This document shows, one piece after another, positions 13,099 through 25,510 of a stretch of 64,000 nucleotides of DNA (position 1 is the first letter of the stretch; each line of letters begins with the position of its first letter). Under the pieces are notes generated by a model. The model saw only the letters and a list, made by a program, of their open reading frames with translations, was not told where the DNA came from and searched no databases. The DNA is taken from assembly GCF_051401765.1 (NCBI RefSeq), contig NW_027480495.1:930001-994000 (forward strand). Reading direction: 5' to 3'. Source of the DNA: Calliopsis andreniformis (lineage: Eukaryota; Arthropoda; Insecta; Hymenoptera; Andrenidae). The translations under genes and the position numbers were made by a program.

Positions 13099-13656
13099 TC
13101 CCCAATCCTCAATCTTCAATCCTCAATCCTCAATCCTCAATCCTCAATCCTCAATCTTCAATCCTCGATACTCAATCTTCAATCCTCAATCCTCAAACCT
13201 CAATCCTCAATCCTCAATTCTCAATCCTCAATCCTCAGTCCTCAGTTCTCAAACCTCAATCCTCAACCCTCAGCCCTCATCCTCAATCCTCAATCCTCAA
13301 TACTCAACCTTCAATCCTCAGTACTCAATCTTCAATTCTCGATCCTCAATCCTCAATTCTCAATCCTCAATCTTCAGTCCTCAGTCCACAAACCTCAATC
13401 CTCAATCTTCAATCCTCAGTACCCAATCCTCAATCTTCAATCCTCAATACTCAATCCTCAATCCTCAATCCTCGATCCTCAATCCTCAATCCTCAATCCT
13501 GAATACTCAATGTTCAATCCTCAATTCTCAATCCTCAATCCTCAATCCTCAATCCTCAATCATCAATCCTCAATCTTCAATACTTAATCCTCAATCCTCA
13601 ATCCTCAATCCTCAATACTCAACGATCAATACTCAATTCTCAATACTCAATAGAAT

Positions 13657-13674
13657 ATCCTGAATTCTCAGGAT
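13657..13674. repeat. B block inverted repeat 7 (perfect 7-bp arms)
   Basis: Perfect form. The right flank CTATGCTC creates the ATG used by the longest ORF of the window. Confidence 0.92.
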
Positions 13675-13869
13675 TCTATGCTCAAACCTCAATCCTCAAC
13701 CCTGAGCCCTCATTCACAATCCTCAATCCTCAATCCTCAATCCTCAATTCTCAATCCTCAATCCTCAGCCCTCAGTCCTCAAACCTCAATCCTCAACCCT
13801 CAGCCCTCATCCTCAAACTTCAATCCTCAATCCTCAATCCTCAATCCTCAATCTTCAATCCTCAATACT

Positions 13870-14290
13870 GAATCTTCAATCCTCAATACTCTTTCTTCAA
13901 TCCTCAATCCTCAATCCTCTATCCTCATTCTTCAATCCTCAATACCCAATCCTCAATCTTCAATCCTCAATCCTCAATCCTCAATTCTCAATCCTCAATC
14001 CTCAATCCTCAGACCTCAAACATCAATACTCAGCCCTCAGTCCTCGTCCTCAATCCACAATACTCAATCCTCAATCCTCAATCTTCAATCATCAATATTC
14101 AATCTTCAATCCTCAATCCTCAATCCTCAGTCCTCAATCCTCAATCCGCAATCCTCAATGTTCAATCCTCAACACCCAATCCTCAATCTTCAATCCTCAA
14201 TCCTCAATCCTCAATCCTCAATCCTCAATCCTCATTCCTCATTCTTCAATCCTCTATACCCAATCCTCAAGCTTCAATCCTCAATCCTCA
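13870..14290 (+). repeat. 3.23 kb-offset duplication, copy 2
   Basis: Partner of 10.64-11.06 kb. Its downstream end is extended by the 56 bp tandem duplication listed next. Confidence 0.85.
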
Positions 14291-14342
14291 TTCCTCATTC
14301 TTCAATCCTCTATACCCAATCCTCAAGCTTCAATCCTCAATC
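14231..14342 (+). repeat. 56 bp perfect tandem duplication (eight heptamers)
   Basis: The string with CATTCCTCATTCTTC, TATACCCAATCC and CAAGCTTC occurs twice in a row, 56 bp apart (TATACC at 14255 and 14311). The counterpart near 11021 has one copy, so this is a recent local gain. Confidence 0.92.
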
Positions 14343-14553
14343 CTCAATTCTCAATCCTCGATCCGCAGTCCTCATTCCTCAAACCTCAATCCTCAACGCT
14401 CAGCCCTCATCCTCAATCCTCAATCCTCAGTCTTCAATCCTCAATCCTCAATCCTCAATCCTCAATCCTCAATCCTCAATCCTCAATCCTCAGTCCTCAA
14501 ACCTCAATCCTGTATCCTCAATCCTGAATACTCAATCTTCAGACCTCAGACCT

Positions 14554-14689
14554 CAACAATCAGCTGTCAATCCTCAATCCTCAAAAGAATCTCGTCAATT
14601 CACAGTTTTCAATACACAATACTCAATCTGCAATCTTCAAATCTCTTTCCACAAACATCAATTCTCACAACACAACCCTCAACACTCAG
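14554..14689 (+). repeat. A block 13
   Basis: CAGCTGTC subtype with AAAAGAATCTCGTC and CACAACACAACCC. It is the last A block before a gap of about 6 kb. Confidence 0.87.
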
Positions 14690-15445
14690 TCCCCAATCCT
14701 CAATCTTCAATCCTCAATCCTCAATCTTCAATCCTCAATACTCAATCTTCAATCCTCAATCCTCAATCCTCAATCCTCAATCCTGAATCCTCAATCCTCA
14801 ATCGTCAGTCTTCAACCCTCAATACTCAATCTTCAATCCTCAACACTCAATCCTCAATCCTCAATACTCAATGCTCATTCTTCAATCCTCAATACCCAAT
14901 CCTCAACCTTCAATCCTCAATCCTCAATCTTCAATCCTCAATCCTCAATCCTCAATCCTCAATCCTCAATCCTCAATCGTCAGTCTTCAACCCTCAATAC
15001 TCAATCTTCAATCCTCAACACTCAATCCTCAATCCTCAATACTCAATGCTCATTCTTCAATCCTTAATACCCAATCCTCAATCTTCAATCCTCAATCGTC
15101 AATCCTCAATCCCCAATACTCAATCTTCAACCCTCAATACACTTTCTTCAATCCTCAATCCTCAATCCTCAATCCTCAATCCTCAATCCTCAGTCCTCAG
15201 TCCTCAATCCTCAATCTTCAATTCTCAATACTCAATCTTCAATCCTCAATCCTCAATCCTCAATCCTCAATCCTCAATCCCCAATCCTGAATACTCAATC
15301 TTCAATCCTCAATCCTCAATCCTCAATCCTCAATCCTCAAACCTCAATCATCAATCCTCAATCTTCAATACTCAATCCTCAATCCTCAAACCTCAATCCC
15401 CAATACTCAACCATCTATCCTCAATTCTCAATACTGAATACAATT

Positions 15446-15461
15446 TCCTGAATTCTCAGGA
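15446..15461. repeat. B block inverted repeat 8 (6-bp arms)
   Basis: TCCTGA/TCAGGA arms in an ACAATTTCC context, the domain 2 variant shared with copy 9. Confidence 0.9.
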
Positions 15462-15631
15462 TTCTATACTCAAACCTCAATCCTCAACCCTGAGCCCTCA
15501 TTCAAAATCCTCAATCCTCAATCCTCAATCCTCAACTCTCAATCCTCAATCATAAGACCTCAGTCCTCAAACCTCAATCCTCAACCCTCAGCCCTCATCC
15601 TCAATCTTCAATCCTCAATCCTTAATCCTCA

Positions 15632-16962
15632 ATGACCAATCCTCAATCTTCAGTCCTCAATACTCTTTCTTCAATCCTCAATCCTCAATCCTCAATCCTC
15701 AATCCTCAATCCTCATTCTTCAATCCTCAATACCCAATTCTCAATCTTCAGTCCTCAATCCTCAATCATCAATTCTCAATCCTCAATCCTCAATCCTCAG
15801 GCCTCAAACATCAATACTCAGCCCTCAGTCCTCGTCCTCAATCCACTACACTCAATCCACAATCCTCAATCTTCAATCATCAATATTCAATCTTCAATCC
15901 TCAATCCTCAATCCTCAATCCTCAATCCTCAACCCTCAATGTTCAATCCTCAATACCCAATCCTCAATTTTCAATCCTCAAACCTCAATCCTCAATCCTC
16001 AATCCTCAATCCTCAATCCTCAGTCCTCAAACCACAATCCTCAATCCTCAATACCCAATCCTCAATCTTGAATCCTCAATCCTCAATCCTCAATTCTCAA
16101 TCCTCAATCCTCAGTCCTCAGTCATCAAACCTCAATCCACAACCCTCAGACCTCATCGTCAATCCTCAATCCTCAATCCTCATTCTTCAATCCTCAATAC
16201 CCAATCCTCAATCTTCAATCCTCAATCCTGAATCCTCAATTCTCAATCCTCAATCCTCAGGCCTGTGTCCTCAAACCTCAATCCTCAACCCTCAGCCCTC
16301 ATCGTCAATCCTCAATCCTCAATCCCCAATCCTCAATCTTCAATCCTCAATACTCAATCCTAAGCCCTCAGTCCTCAAACCTCAATCCTCAACACTCAGC
16401 CCTCATCCACAATCTTCAATCCTCAATCGTCAATCCTCAATCCCCAATACTCAATCTTCAACCGTCAATACACTTTCTTCAATCCTCAATCCTCAATCCT
16501 CAATCCTCAATCCTCAATCCTCAGTCCTCAGTCCTCAATCCTCAATCTTCAATTCTCAATACTCAATCTTCAATCCTCAATCCTCAATCCTCAATCCTCA
16601 ATCCTCAATCCCCAATCCTGAATACTCAATCTTCAATCCTCAATCCTCAATCCTCAATCCTCAATCCTCAAACCTCAATCATCAATCCTCAATCTTCAAT
16701 ACTCAATCCTCAATCCTCAAACCTCAATCCCCAATACTCAACCATCTATCCTCAATTCTCAATACTGAATACAATTTCCTGAATTCTCAGGATTCTATAC
16801 TCAAACCTCAATCCTCAACCCTGAGCCCTCATTCAAAATCCTCAATCCTCAATCCTCAATCCTCAACTCTCAATCCTCAATCATAAGACCTCAGTCCTCA
16901 AACCTCAATCCTCAACCCTCAGCCCTCATCCTCAATCTTCAATCCTCAATCCTCAATCCTCA
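15632..16962 (+). repeat. 1.18 kb higher-order unit, long form (1331 bp)
   Basis: Measured from one CAATGACC landmark to the next. It is 154 bp (22 heptamers) longer than the next unit. The extra includes a stretch near 16460-16620 (ACACTTTCTTC, CCCCAATCCTGAATACTC) also present at 15130-15300, just before this unit. Confidence 0.88.
16777..16792. repeat. B block inverted repeat 9 (6-bp arms)
   Basis: Identical in form to copy 8, 1331 bp downstream. Confidence 0.9.
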
Positions 16963-18139
16963 ATGACCAATCCTCAATCTTCAATCCTCAATACTCTTTC
17001 TTCAATCCTCAATCCTCAATCCTCAATCCTCAATCCTCAATCCTCATTCTTCAATCCTCAATACCCAATTCTCAATCTTCAGTCCTCAATCCTCAATCAT
17101 CAATTCTCAATCCTCAATCCTCAATCCTCAGGCCTCAAACATCAATACTCAGCCCTCAGTCCTCGTCCTCAATCCACTACACTCAATCCACAGTCCTCAA
17201 TCTTCAATCATCAATATTCAATCTTCAATCCTCAATCCTCAATCCTCAATTCTCAATCCTCAACCCTCAATGTTCAATCCTCAATACCCAATCCTCAATT
17301 TTCAATCCTCAAACCTCAATCCTCAATCCTCAATCCTCAATCCTCAATCCTCAGTCCTCAAACCACAATCCTCAATCCTCAATACCCAATCCTCAATCTT
17401 GAATCCTCAATCCTCAATTCTCAATCCTCAATCCTCAGTCCTCAGTCATCAAACCTCAATCCACAACCCTCAGACCTCATCGTCAATCTTCAATCCTCAA
17501 TCCTCATTCTTCAATCCTCAATACCCAATCCTCAATCTTCAATCCTCAATCCTGAATCCTCAATTCTCAATCCTCAATCCTCAGGCCTGTGTCCTCAAAC
17601 CTCAATCCTCAACCCTCAGCCCTCATCGTCAATCCTCAATCCTCAATCCCCAATCCTCAATCTTCAATCCTCAATACTCAATCCTAAGCCCTCAGTCCTC
17701 AAACCTCAATCCTCAACACTCAGCCCTCATCCACAATCTTCAATCCTCAATCGTCAATCCTCAATCCCCAATACTCAATCTTCAACCCTCAATACTCTTT
17801 CTTCAATCCTCAATCCTCAATCCTCAATCCTCAATCCCCAATCCTCAATCCTCAATCATCAATCCTCAATCTTCAATACTCAATCCTCAATCCTCAATCC
17901 TCAATCCCCAATACTCAACCATCTATCCTCAATTCTCAATACTGAATACAATATCCTGAATTCTCAGGATTCTATACTCAAACCTCAATCCTCAACCCTG
18001 AGCCCTCATTCAAAATCCTCAATCCTCAATCCTCAATCCTCATCTCTCAATCCTCAATCATAAGACCTCAGTCCTCAAACCTCAATCCTCAACCCTCAGC
18101 CCTCATCCTCAATCTTCAATCCTCAATCCTCAATCCTCA
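16963..18139 (+). repeat. 1.18 kb higher-order unit, 1177 bp
   Basis: Same landmark order as its neighbours: CAATGACC, GGCCTCAAACATC, CCACTACACTC, CAATGTTC, CTTGAATCC, GGCCTGTGTCC, CCTAAGCCC, then the B inverted repeat. Confidence 0.9.
17953..17970. repeat. B block inverted repeat 10 (perfect 7-bp arms)
   Basis: Perfect form with ACAATATCC upstream. Confidence 0.92.
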
Positions 18140-19323
18140 ATGACCAATCCTCAATCTTCAATCTTCAATACTCTTTCTTCAATCCTCAATCCTCAATCCT
18201 CAATCCTCAATCCTCAATCCTCATTCTTCAATCCTCAATACCCAATTTTCAATCTTCAGTCCTCAATCCTCAATCATCAATTCTCAATCCTCAATCCTCA
18301 ATCCTCAGGCCTCAAACATCAATACTCAGCCCTCAGTCCTCGTCCTCAATCCACTACACTCAATCCACAATCCTCAATCTTCAATCATCAATATTCAATC
18401 TTCAATCCTCAATCCTCAATCCTCAATCCTCAATCCTCAACCCTCAATGTTCAATCCTCAATACCCAATCCTCAATTTTCAATCCTCAATCCTCAATACT
18501 CAATCCTCAATCCTCAATCCTCAATCCTCAGTCCTCAAACCACAATCCTCAATCCTCAATACCCAATCCTCAATCTTGAATCCTCAATCCTCAATCCTCA
18601 ATTCTCAATCCTCAATCCTCAGTCCTCAGTCATCAAACCTCAATCCACAACCCTCAGACCTCATCGTCAATCCTCAATCCTCAATCCTCATTCTTCAATC
18701 CTCAATACCCAATCCTCAATCTTCAATCCTCAATCCTGAATCCTCAATTCTCAATCCTCAATCCTCAGGCCTCTGTCCTCAAACCTCAATCCTCAACCCT
18801 CAGCCCTCATCGTCAATCCTCAATCCTCAATCCTCAATCCTCAATCTTCAATCCTCAATACTCAATCCTAAGCCCTCAGTCCTCAACCCTCAATCCTCAA
18901 CACTCAGCCCTCATCCTCAATCTTCAATCCTCAATCGTCAATCCTCAATCCCCAATACTCAATCTTCAACCCTCAATACTCTTTCTTCAATCCTCAATCC
19001 TCAATCCTCAATCCTCAATGCTCAATCCTCAATCCTCAATCATCAATCCTCAATCTTCAATACTCAATCCTCAATCCTCAATCCTCAATCCCCAATACTC
19101 AACCATCTATCCTCAATTCTCAATACTGAATACAATATCCTGAATTCTCAGGATTCTATACTCAAACCTCAATCCTCAACCCTGAGCCCTCATTCAAAAT
19201 CCTCAATCCTCAATCCTCAATCCTCAACTCTCAATCCTCAATCCTCAGACCTCAGTCATCAAACCTCAATCCTCAACCCTCAGCCCTCATCCTCAATCTT
19301 CAATCCTCAATCCTCAATCCTCA
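18140..19323 (+). repeat. 1.18 kb higher-order unit, 1184 bp
   Basis: One heptamer longer than the preceding unit. Has GGCCTCTGTCC where the previous unit has GGCCTGTGTCC. Confidence 0.9.
19137..19154. repeat. B block inverted repeat 11 (perfect 7-bp arms)
   Basis: Perfect form, 1184 bp after copy 10. Confidence 0.92.
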
Positions 19324-19692
19324 ATGACCAATCCTCAATCTTCAATCCTCAATAATCTTTCTTCAATCCTCAATCCTCAATCCTCAATCCTCAATCCTCA
19401 ATACTCAATCCTCAATCATCAATCCTCAATCTTCAATACTCAATCCTCAATCCTCAATCCTCAATCCCCAATACTCAACCATCTATCCTCAATTCTCAAT
19501 ACTGAATACAATATCCTGAATTCTCAGGATTCTATACTCAAACCTCAATCCTCAACCCTGAGCCCTCATTCAAAATCCTCAATCCTCAATCCTCAACTCT
19601 CAATCCTCAATCCTCAGACCTCAGTCATCAAACCTCAATCCTCAACCCTCAGCCCTCATCCTCAATCTTCAATCCTCAATCCTCAATCCTCA
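19324..19692 (+). repeat. Truncated higher-order unit, 369 bp
   Basis: Passes from the CAATGACC landmark directly to the B-proximal part, with the middle 0.8 kb missing. The same shortened unit is present at 38010-38378, also 369 bp. Confidence 0.9.
19513..19530. repeat. B block inverted repeat 12 (perfect 7-bp arms)
   Basis: Perfect form in the 369 bp shortened unit, 376 bp after copy 11. Confidence 0.92.
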
Positions 19693-20660
19693 ATGACCAA
19701 TCCTCAATCTTCAATCCTCAATACTCTTTCTTCAATCCTCAATCCTCAATCCTCAATCCTCAATCCTCATTCTTCAATCCTCAATACCCAATCCTCAATC
19801 TTCAGTCCTCAATCCTCAATCGTCAATTCTCAATCCTCAATCCTCAATCCTCAGGCCTCAAACATCAATACTCAGCCCTCAGCCCTCGTCCTCAATCGAC
19901 TACACTCAATCCACAATCCTCAATATTCAATCATCAATATTCAATCGTCAATCCTCAATCCTCAATCCTCAATCCTCAATCCTCAACCCTCAATGTTCAA
20001 TCCTCAATACCCAATCCTCAATTTTCAATCCTCAATCCTCAATCCTCAATCCTCAATCCTCAATCCTCAATCCTCAGTCCTCAAACCACTATCCTCAATC
20101 CTCAATACCCAATCCTCAATCTTCAACCCTCAATCCTCAATCCTCAATGCTCAATCCTCAATCCTCAGTCCTCAGTCATCAAACCTCAATCCACAACCCT
20201 CAGACCTCATCGTCAATCCTCAATCCTCAATCCTCAATCCTCAATCCTCAATCCTCAATCTTCAATCCTCAATACTCAACCTTCAATCCTCAATCCTCAA
20301 TTCTGAATCCTCAATCCTCAATCCTCAATCGTCAGTCTTCAACCCTCAATACTCAACCTTCAATCCTCAACACTCAATCCTCAATCCTCAATCCTCCGTC
20401 CTCATTCTTCAATCCTCAATAGCCAATCCACAATCTTCAATCCTCAATTCTCAATCCTCAATTCTCAATCCTCAATCCTCAGACCTCCGACCTCAAACCT
20501 CAATCTTCAACCCTCAGCCCTCATCCTCAATCCTCAATCCTCAATCCGCAATCCTCAATCTTCAATCTTCAATACTCAATCTTCAATCCTCAATCATCAG
20601 TCCTCAAACCACAATTCTGAATCCTCAATCCTGAATCCTCAATCTTCGGCCCTCAGTCCT

Positions 20661-20796
20661 CAACAATCAGTTGTCAATCCTCAATTCTCAACAGAATATC
20701 CTCAGTTCACTGTTTTCAGTACTCAATACACAATCTGCAATCTTCAAACCTCTATCCACAAACATCAATTCTCATCACTCAACCCTCAACACTCAG
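20661..20796 (+). repeat. A block 14
   Basis: Variant CAGTTCACTGTTTTCAG with ATACACAATC. Copied nearly unchanged at 39354. Confidence 0.9.
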
Positions 20797-22189
20797 TCCT
20801 CAATTTTCAATCCTCAATCCTCAATCCTCAATCCTCAATCGTCAATCTTCAATCCTCAATACTCAATCTTCAATCCTCAATCCTCAGTCCTCAATCCTCA
20901 ATCCTCATTCTTCAATCCTCAGTACCCAATCCTCAATCTTCAATCCTCAATCCTCAATCCTGAATCCTCATTCTTCAATCCTCAATACCCAATCCTCAAT
21001 CTTCAATCCGCAATCCTGAATACTCAATTCTCAATCCTCAATCCTCAGTCCTCAATCCTCAATCCTCAATCCTCAATCGTCTGTCTTCAATCCTCAATAC
21101 TCAATCTTCAATCCTCAATACTCAATCCTCAATCCTCAATCCCCATTCTTCAAACCTCAATACCGAATCCTCAATGATCAATCGTCATTCCTCAATCCTC
21201 AATCCTCACTCCTCAAACCTCAATCCTCAATCTTCAATCCTCAATACTCAATCTTCAATCCTCAATCCTCAATCCTCAATCCTCAAACCTCAATCGTCAG
21301 TCTACAATCCTCAATACTCAATCTTCAATCCTCAATCCTCAATCCTCAATCCTCAATCCTCATTCTCAATCCTCAATACCCAATCCTCAATCTTCAATCC
21401 TCAATCCTCAATCCTCAATTCTCAATCCTCAATCTTCAGTACTCAGTCCTCAAACCTCAACCCTCAACCCTCAGCCCTCATCCTCAATCTTGAACCCTCA
21501 ATCCTCAATCCTCAATCCTCAATCCTCAATCTTCAATCCTCAATACTCAATCTTCAATCCTCAATCCTCAATCCTCAATCTTCAATCCTCAATACTCAAT
21601 CTTCAATCCTCAATCCTCAATCCTCAATCCTCAATCCTCAATCCTCAATCCCCAATCCTCAATGCTCATTCTTCAATCTTCAATACTCAATCTTCAATCC
21701 TCAATATTCAATCCTCAATCCTGAATCCTCATTCGTCAATCCTCAGTACCCAATCCTCAATCTTCAATCCTCAATCCTCAATCCTCATTCTTCAATCCTC
21801 AGTACCCAATCCTCAATCTTCAATCCTCAATTCTGAATCCTCAACTCTCAATCCTCAATCCTCAGGCCTCAGTCCTCAAACCTCAATCCTCAACACTCAG
21901 CCCACATCGTCAATCCTCAATCCTCAATCCTCAATCCTCAACCTTCAATCCTCAATACTCAATCTTCAATCCTCAATCATCAATACGCAATCTTCAATAC
22001 TCAACCCTCAATCCTCAATCCTGAATCCTAAATTCTCAATCCTCAATCCTCAGTCCTGAGTCCTCAAACGTCAATCCTCAACTCTCAGCCCTGATCATCA
22101 ATCCTCAATCCTCCATCTTCAACCCTCAATCCTCAATCCTCAAGCCGCAATCCTCAATCCTCAATCCTGGGCCTTCAGACCTCAGACCT

Positions 22190-22325
22190 CAACAATCAGT
22201 TGACAATCCTCAAACCTCAATAGAATATCATCAATTCACAGTTTTCAATACTCAATACTCAATCTGCAATCTTCAAATCTCTATCCACAAACGTCAATTC
22301 TCATCACTCAACACTCAACACTCAG
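22190..22325 (+). repeat. A block 15 (quartet type Q1)
   Basis: CAGTTGACAATCC subtype preceded by CCTGGGCCTTC, the hallmark of Q1. Here it is followed directly by a Q4-type copy, with Q2 and Q3 absent. Confidence 0.9.
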
Positions 22326-22699
22326 TCCACAATCCTCAACCTTCAATCCTCAATCCTCAATCCTCAATCCTCAATCCTCAATCCTCATTCTTCAATCCTC
22401 AATACCCAGTCCTCAATTTTCAATCCTCAGTCCTCAATCCTCAATTCTCAATTCTCAATCCTCAATCCTCAGTCCTCATTCCTCAAACCTCAATCCTCAA
22501 CCCTCAGCCCTCATCCTCAATCCTCAATCCTCAATCCTCAATCCTCAATCCTCATTCTTCAATCCTCAATACGCAATCCTCAATCTTCAATCCTCAATCC
22601 TCAATCCTCAATCCTCAATCCTCTATCCTCAATCCTCAGTCCTCAAGCCACAATCCTGAATCGTCAATCCTGAATCCTCAATCTTCAGCACTCAGTCCT

Positions 22700-22835
22700 C
22701 AACAATCGGTTGTCAGTCCTCAATCCTGAATAGAATATCCTCAGTTCAGAGTTTTCAATACGCAATGCTCAACCTGCAATCTTCAAACCTCTATCCACAA
22801 ACATCAATTCTCATCACTCAACACTCAACACTCAG
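22700..22835 (+). repeat. A block 16 (quartet type Q4)
   Basis: AATCGGTTGTCAGTCC subtype with CAGTTCAGAGTTTTC and a CCCCAAAACTC tail. Lies 510 bp after a Q1 copy. Confidence 0.9.
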
Positions 22836-24274
22836 TCCCCAAAACTCAATCTTCAATCCTCAATCCTCAATGCTCAATCCTCAATCATCTATCTTCAATC
22901 CTCAATACTCAATCTTCAATCCTCAATCCTCAATCCTCAACCCTCAATCTTCATTCCTCAATCCTCAATCCTCAATCCTCAATCCTCATTCCTCAATCCT
23001 CAATACCCAATCCTCAATCTTCAATCCTCAATCCTCAATCCTCAATTCTCAATCCTCAATCCTCAGTCCTCAGTCATCAAACCTCAATCCTCAACCCTCA
23101 GACCTCATCGTCAATCCTCAATCCTCAATACTCAATCCTCAATCTTCAGCCCCAATACTCAATCCTCAATCTTCAATCCTCAATCCTCAATCCTCAATCC
23201 TCAATACTCAATTCTCAATCCTCGATCCTCAGTCCTCAGTCCTCAAACCTCAATCCTCAACCCTCAGACCTCATTCTCAATCCTCAATCCTCAATCTTCA
23301 ATCCTCAGTCCTCAACCCTCAATCCCCAATCCTCAATCCTCAATCCTCAGTCCTCAATCTTCAATACTCAATATTCAATCCTCAATCCTCAATCCTCAAT
23401 CCTCAATCTTCATTCCTCAATCCTCAATCCTCAATCCTCAATCCTCATTCCTCAATCCTCAATACCCAATCCTCAATCTTCAATCCTCAATCCTCAATCC
23501 TCAATTCTCAATGTTCAATCCTCAATACTTAATCATCAATCTTCAATCCTCAATCCTCAATCCTCAATCCTCAATCCTCAATTCTCAATCCTCGATCCTC
23601 AGTCCTCAGTCCTCAAACCTCAATCCTCAACCCTCAGCCCTCATCCTCAACCCTCAATCCTCAATCTTCAATCCTCAGTCCTCAATCTTCAATACTCAAT
23701 ATTCAATCCTCAATCCTCAATTCTCAATCCTCAATCTTCATTCCTCAATCCTCAATCCTCAATCCTCAATCCTCATTCCTCAATCCTCAATACCCAATCC
23801 TCAATCTTCAATCCTCAGTCCTCAATCCTCAATTCTCAACGTTCAATCCTCAATACTTTATCATCAATCTTCAATCCTCAATCCTCAATCCTCAATTCTC
23901 AATCCTCAATCCTCAGCCCTCAGTCCTCAAACCTCAATCCTCAACCCTCAGCCCTCATCCTCAAACTTCTATTCTCAATCCTCAATCCTCAATCCTCAAT
24001 CCTCAATCCTCAATCTTCAATCCTCAATACTCAATCTTCAATCCTCAATCCTCAATCCTCAATCCTCAATCCTCAATCGACAGTCTTCAATCCTCAATAC
24101 TCAATCTTCAATCCTCAATCCTCAACCCTCAGCCCTCATCCTCAATCCTCAATCCTCAATCTTCAATCCTCAGTCCTCAATCCTCAATCCTCAATCCTCA
24201 ATCCTCAATCCTCAGCCCTCAAACCTCAATCCTGTATCCTCAATCCTGAATCCTCAATCTACAACCTCAGACCT

Positions 24275-24410
24275 CAACAGTCAGCTGTCAATCCTCAATC
24301 CTCAATAGAATATCATCAATTCACAGTTTTCAATACTCAATACTCAATCTGCAATCTTCAAATCTCTATTCACAAACGTCAATTCTCACAACTCAACCCT
24401 CAACACTCAG
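24275..24410 (+). repeat. A block 17
   Basis: CAACAGTCAGCTGTC with CTATTCACAAACGTC. Matches the copy at 27555 across the 3280 bp tandem duplication. Confidence 0.92.
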
Positions 24411-24916
24411 TCCCCAATCCTCAATCTTCAATCCTGATTCCTCACTCCTCAATCCTCAATCCTCAATCTTCAATCCTCAGTACTCAACCTTCAATCCTCA
24501 ATCCTCAATTCTCAATCCTCAATCCTCAATCCTCAATCGTCAGTCTTCAACCCTCAATACTCAATCTTCAATCCTCAACACTCAATACTCAATCCTCAAT
24601 ACTCAATCCTCATTCTTCAACCCTCAATACCCAATCCACAATCTTCAATCCTCAATCCTCAATCCTCAATTCTCAATCCTCAATCCTCAATCCTCAGTCC
24701 TCCGTCCTCAAACCTCAATACTCAACCCTCAGCCCTCATTCTCAATCCTCAATCCTCAATCCGCAATCCTCAATCTTCAATCTTCAATACTCAATCTTCA
24801 ATCCTCAATCCTCAGTCCTCAAACCTCAATTCTGAATCCTCAATCCTCAATCCTCAGCCCTCAAACCTCAATCCTGTATCCTCAATCCTGAATCCTCAAT
24901 CTACAACCTCAGACCT

Positions 24917-25052
24917 CAACAATCAGCTGTCAATCCTCAATCGTCAACAGAATATCATCAATTCACAGTTTTCAATACTCAATACTCAATCTGCAATCTT
25001 CAAATCTCTATTCACAAACGTCAATTCTCACAACTCAACCCTCAACACTCAG
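24917..25052 (+). repeat. A block 18
   Basis: Close relative of block 17, 642 bp downstream, with CGTCAACAGAATATC. Both are followed by CCTGATTCCTCACTCC. Confidence 0.92.
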
Positions 25053-25510
25053 TCCCCAATCCTCAATCTTCAATCCTGATTCCTCACTCCTCAATCATCA
25101 ATCCTCAATCTTCAATCCTCAGTACTCAACCTTCAATCCTCAATCCTCAATTCTCAATCCTCAATCCTCAATCCTCAATCGTCAGTCTTCAACCCTCAAT
25201 ACTCAATCTTCAATCCTCAACACTCAATACTCAGTCCTCAATCCTCAATCCTCATTCTTCAATCCTCAATACCCAATCCACAATCTTCAATCCTCAATCC
25301 TCAATCCTCAATTCTCAATACTCAATCCTCAGTCCTCCGTCCTCAAACCACAATACTCAACCCTCAGCCCTCATTCTCAATCCTCAATCCTCAATCCGCA
25401 ATCCTCAATCTTCAATCTTCAACACTCAATCTTCAATCCTCAATCCTCAGTCCTCAAACCTCAATTCTGAATCCTCAATTCTGAATCCTCAATCTTCGGC
25501 CCTCAGTCCT

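Larger units (their letters stand above)
1..15104 (+). repeat. Domain 1: heptamer array with interspersed A and B blocks
   Basis: Heptamer array containing 13 A blocks (354 to 14689, three truncated) and seven B inverted repeats (841 to 13674). Frequent variant strings include CATTCTTCAATCC followed by ACCCAATCC, and CCTCAAACCTCAATCC followed by CCTCAGCCCTCAT. CAAGCTTC (HindIII-type) variants recur here, for example near 996, 1245, 10590, 11036, 14270 and 14326. Several local and dispersed duplications are listed separately. No gene is seen. Confidence 0.85.
15105..20640 (+). repeat. Domain 2: tandem higher-order repeat of about 1.18 kb with B blocks, no A
   Basis: This stretch lacks A blocks completely. 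It carries five B inverted repeats at 15446, 16777, 17953, 19137 and 19513, each followed 180-187 bp later by the landmark CAATGACCAATCC (ATG at 15632, 16963, 18140, 19324, 19693). Landmark spacing is 1331, 1177, 1184 and 369 bp. The first unit exceeds the second by 154 bp, exactly 22 heptamers, and the third exceeds the second by exactly one. Other shared landmarks are CCACTACACTC and CTCAGGCCTCAAACATC. The stretch before 15632 (from about 15105) matches the second half of unit 1. Confidence 0.9.
19324..21250 (+). repeat. Dispersed duplication 18.69 kb apart, copy 1
   Basis: Matches 38010-39935 through the shortened domain 2 unit, the B inverted repeat (19513), GTCCTCAAACCACTATCC and the A block at 20661. 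Offset is 18686 at the start and 18693 at the end, so it changes by one heptamer. The match ends near 21.25 kb, after CAATGATCAATCGTC. Confidence 0.9.
21720..24100 (+). repeat. Dispersed duplication of the Q1 to Q4 region, short form
   Basis: Matches 31356-34200. Q1 is at 22190 against 31829 (offset 9639) and Q4 at 22700 against 33108 (offset 10408). The difference of 769 bp is the stretch carrying Q2 and Q3, present only in the other copy. Confidence 0.85.

Noticed and set aside
13678..15555. Longest ORF (625 codons) as a protein-coding gene
   Set aside because: It is pure heptad read-through, its ATG is a chance variant in the flank of a B inverted repeat, other plus frames are open in parts of the same stretch, and the peptide is the same cyclic repeat found everywhere in the array.
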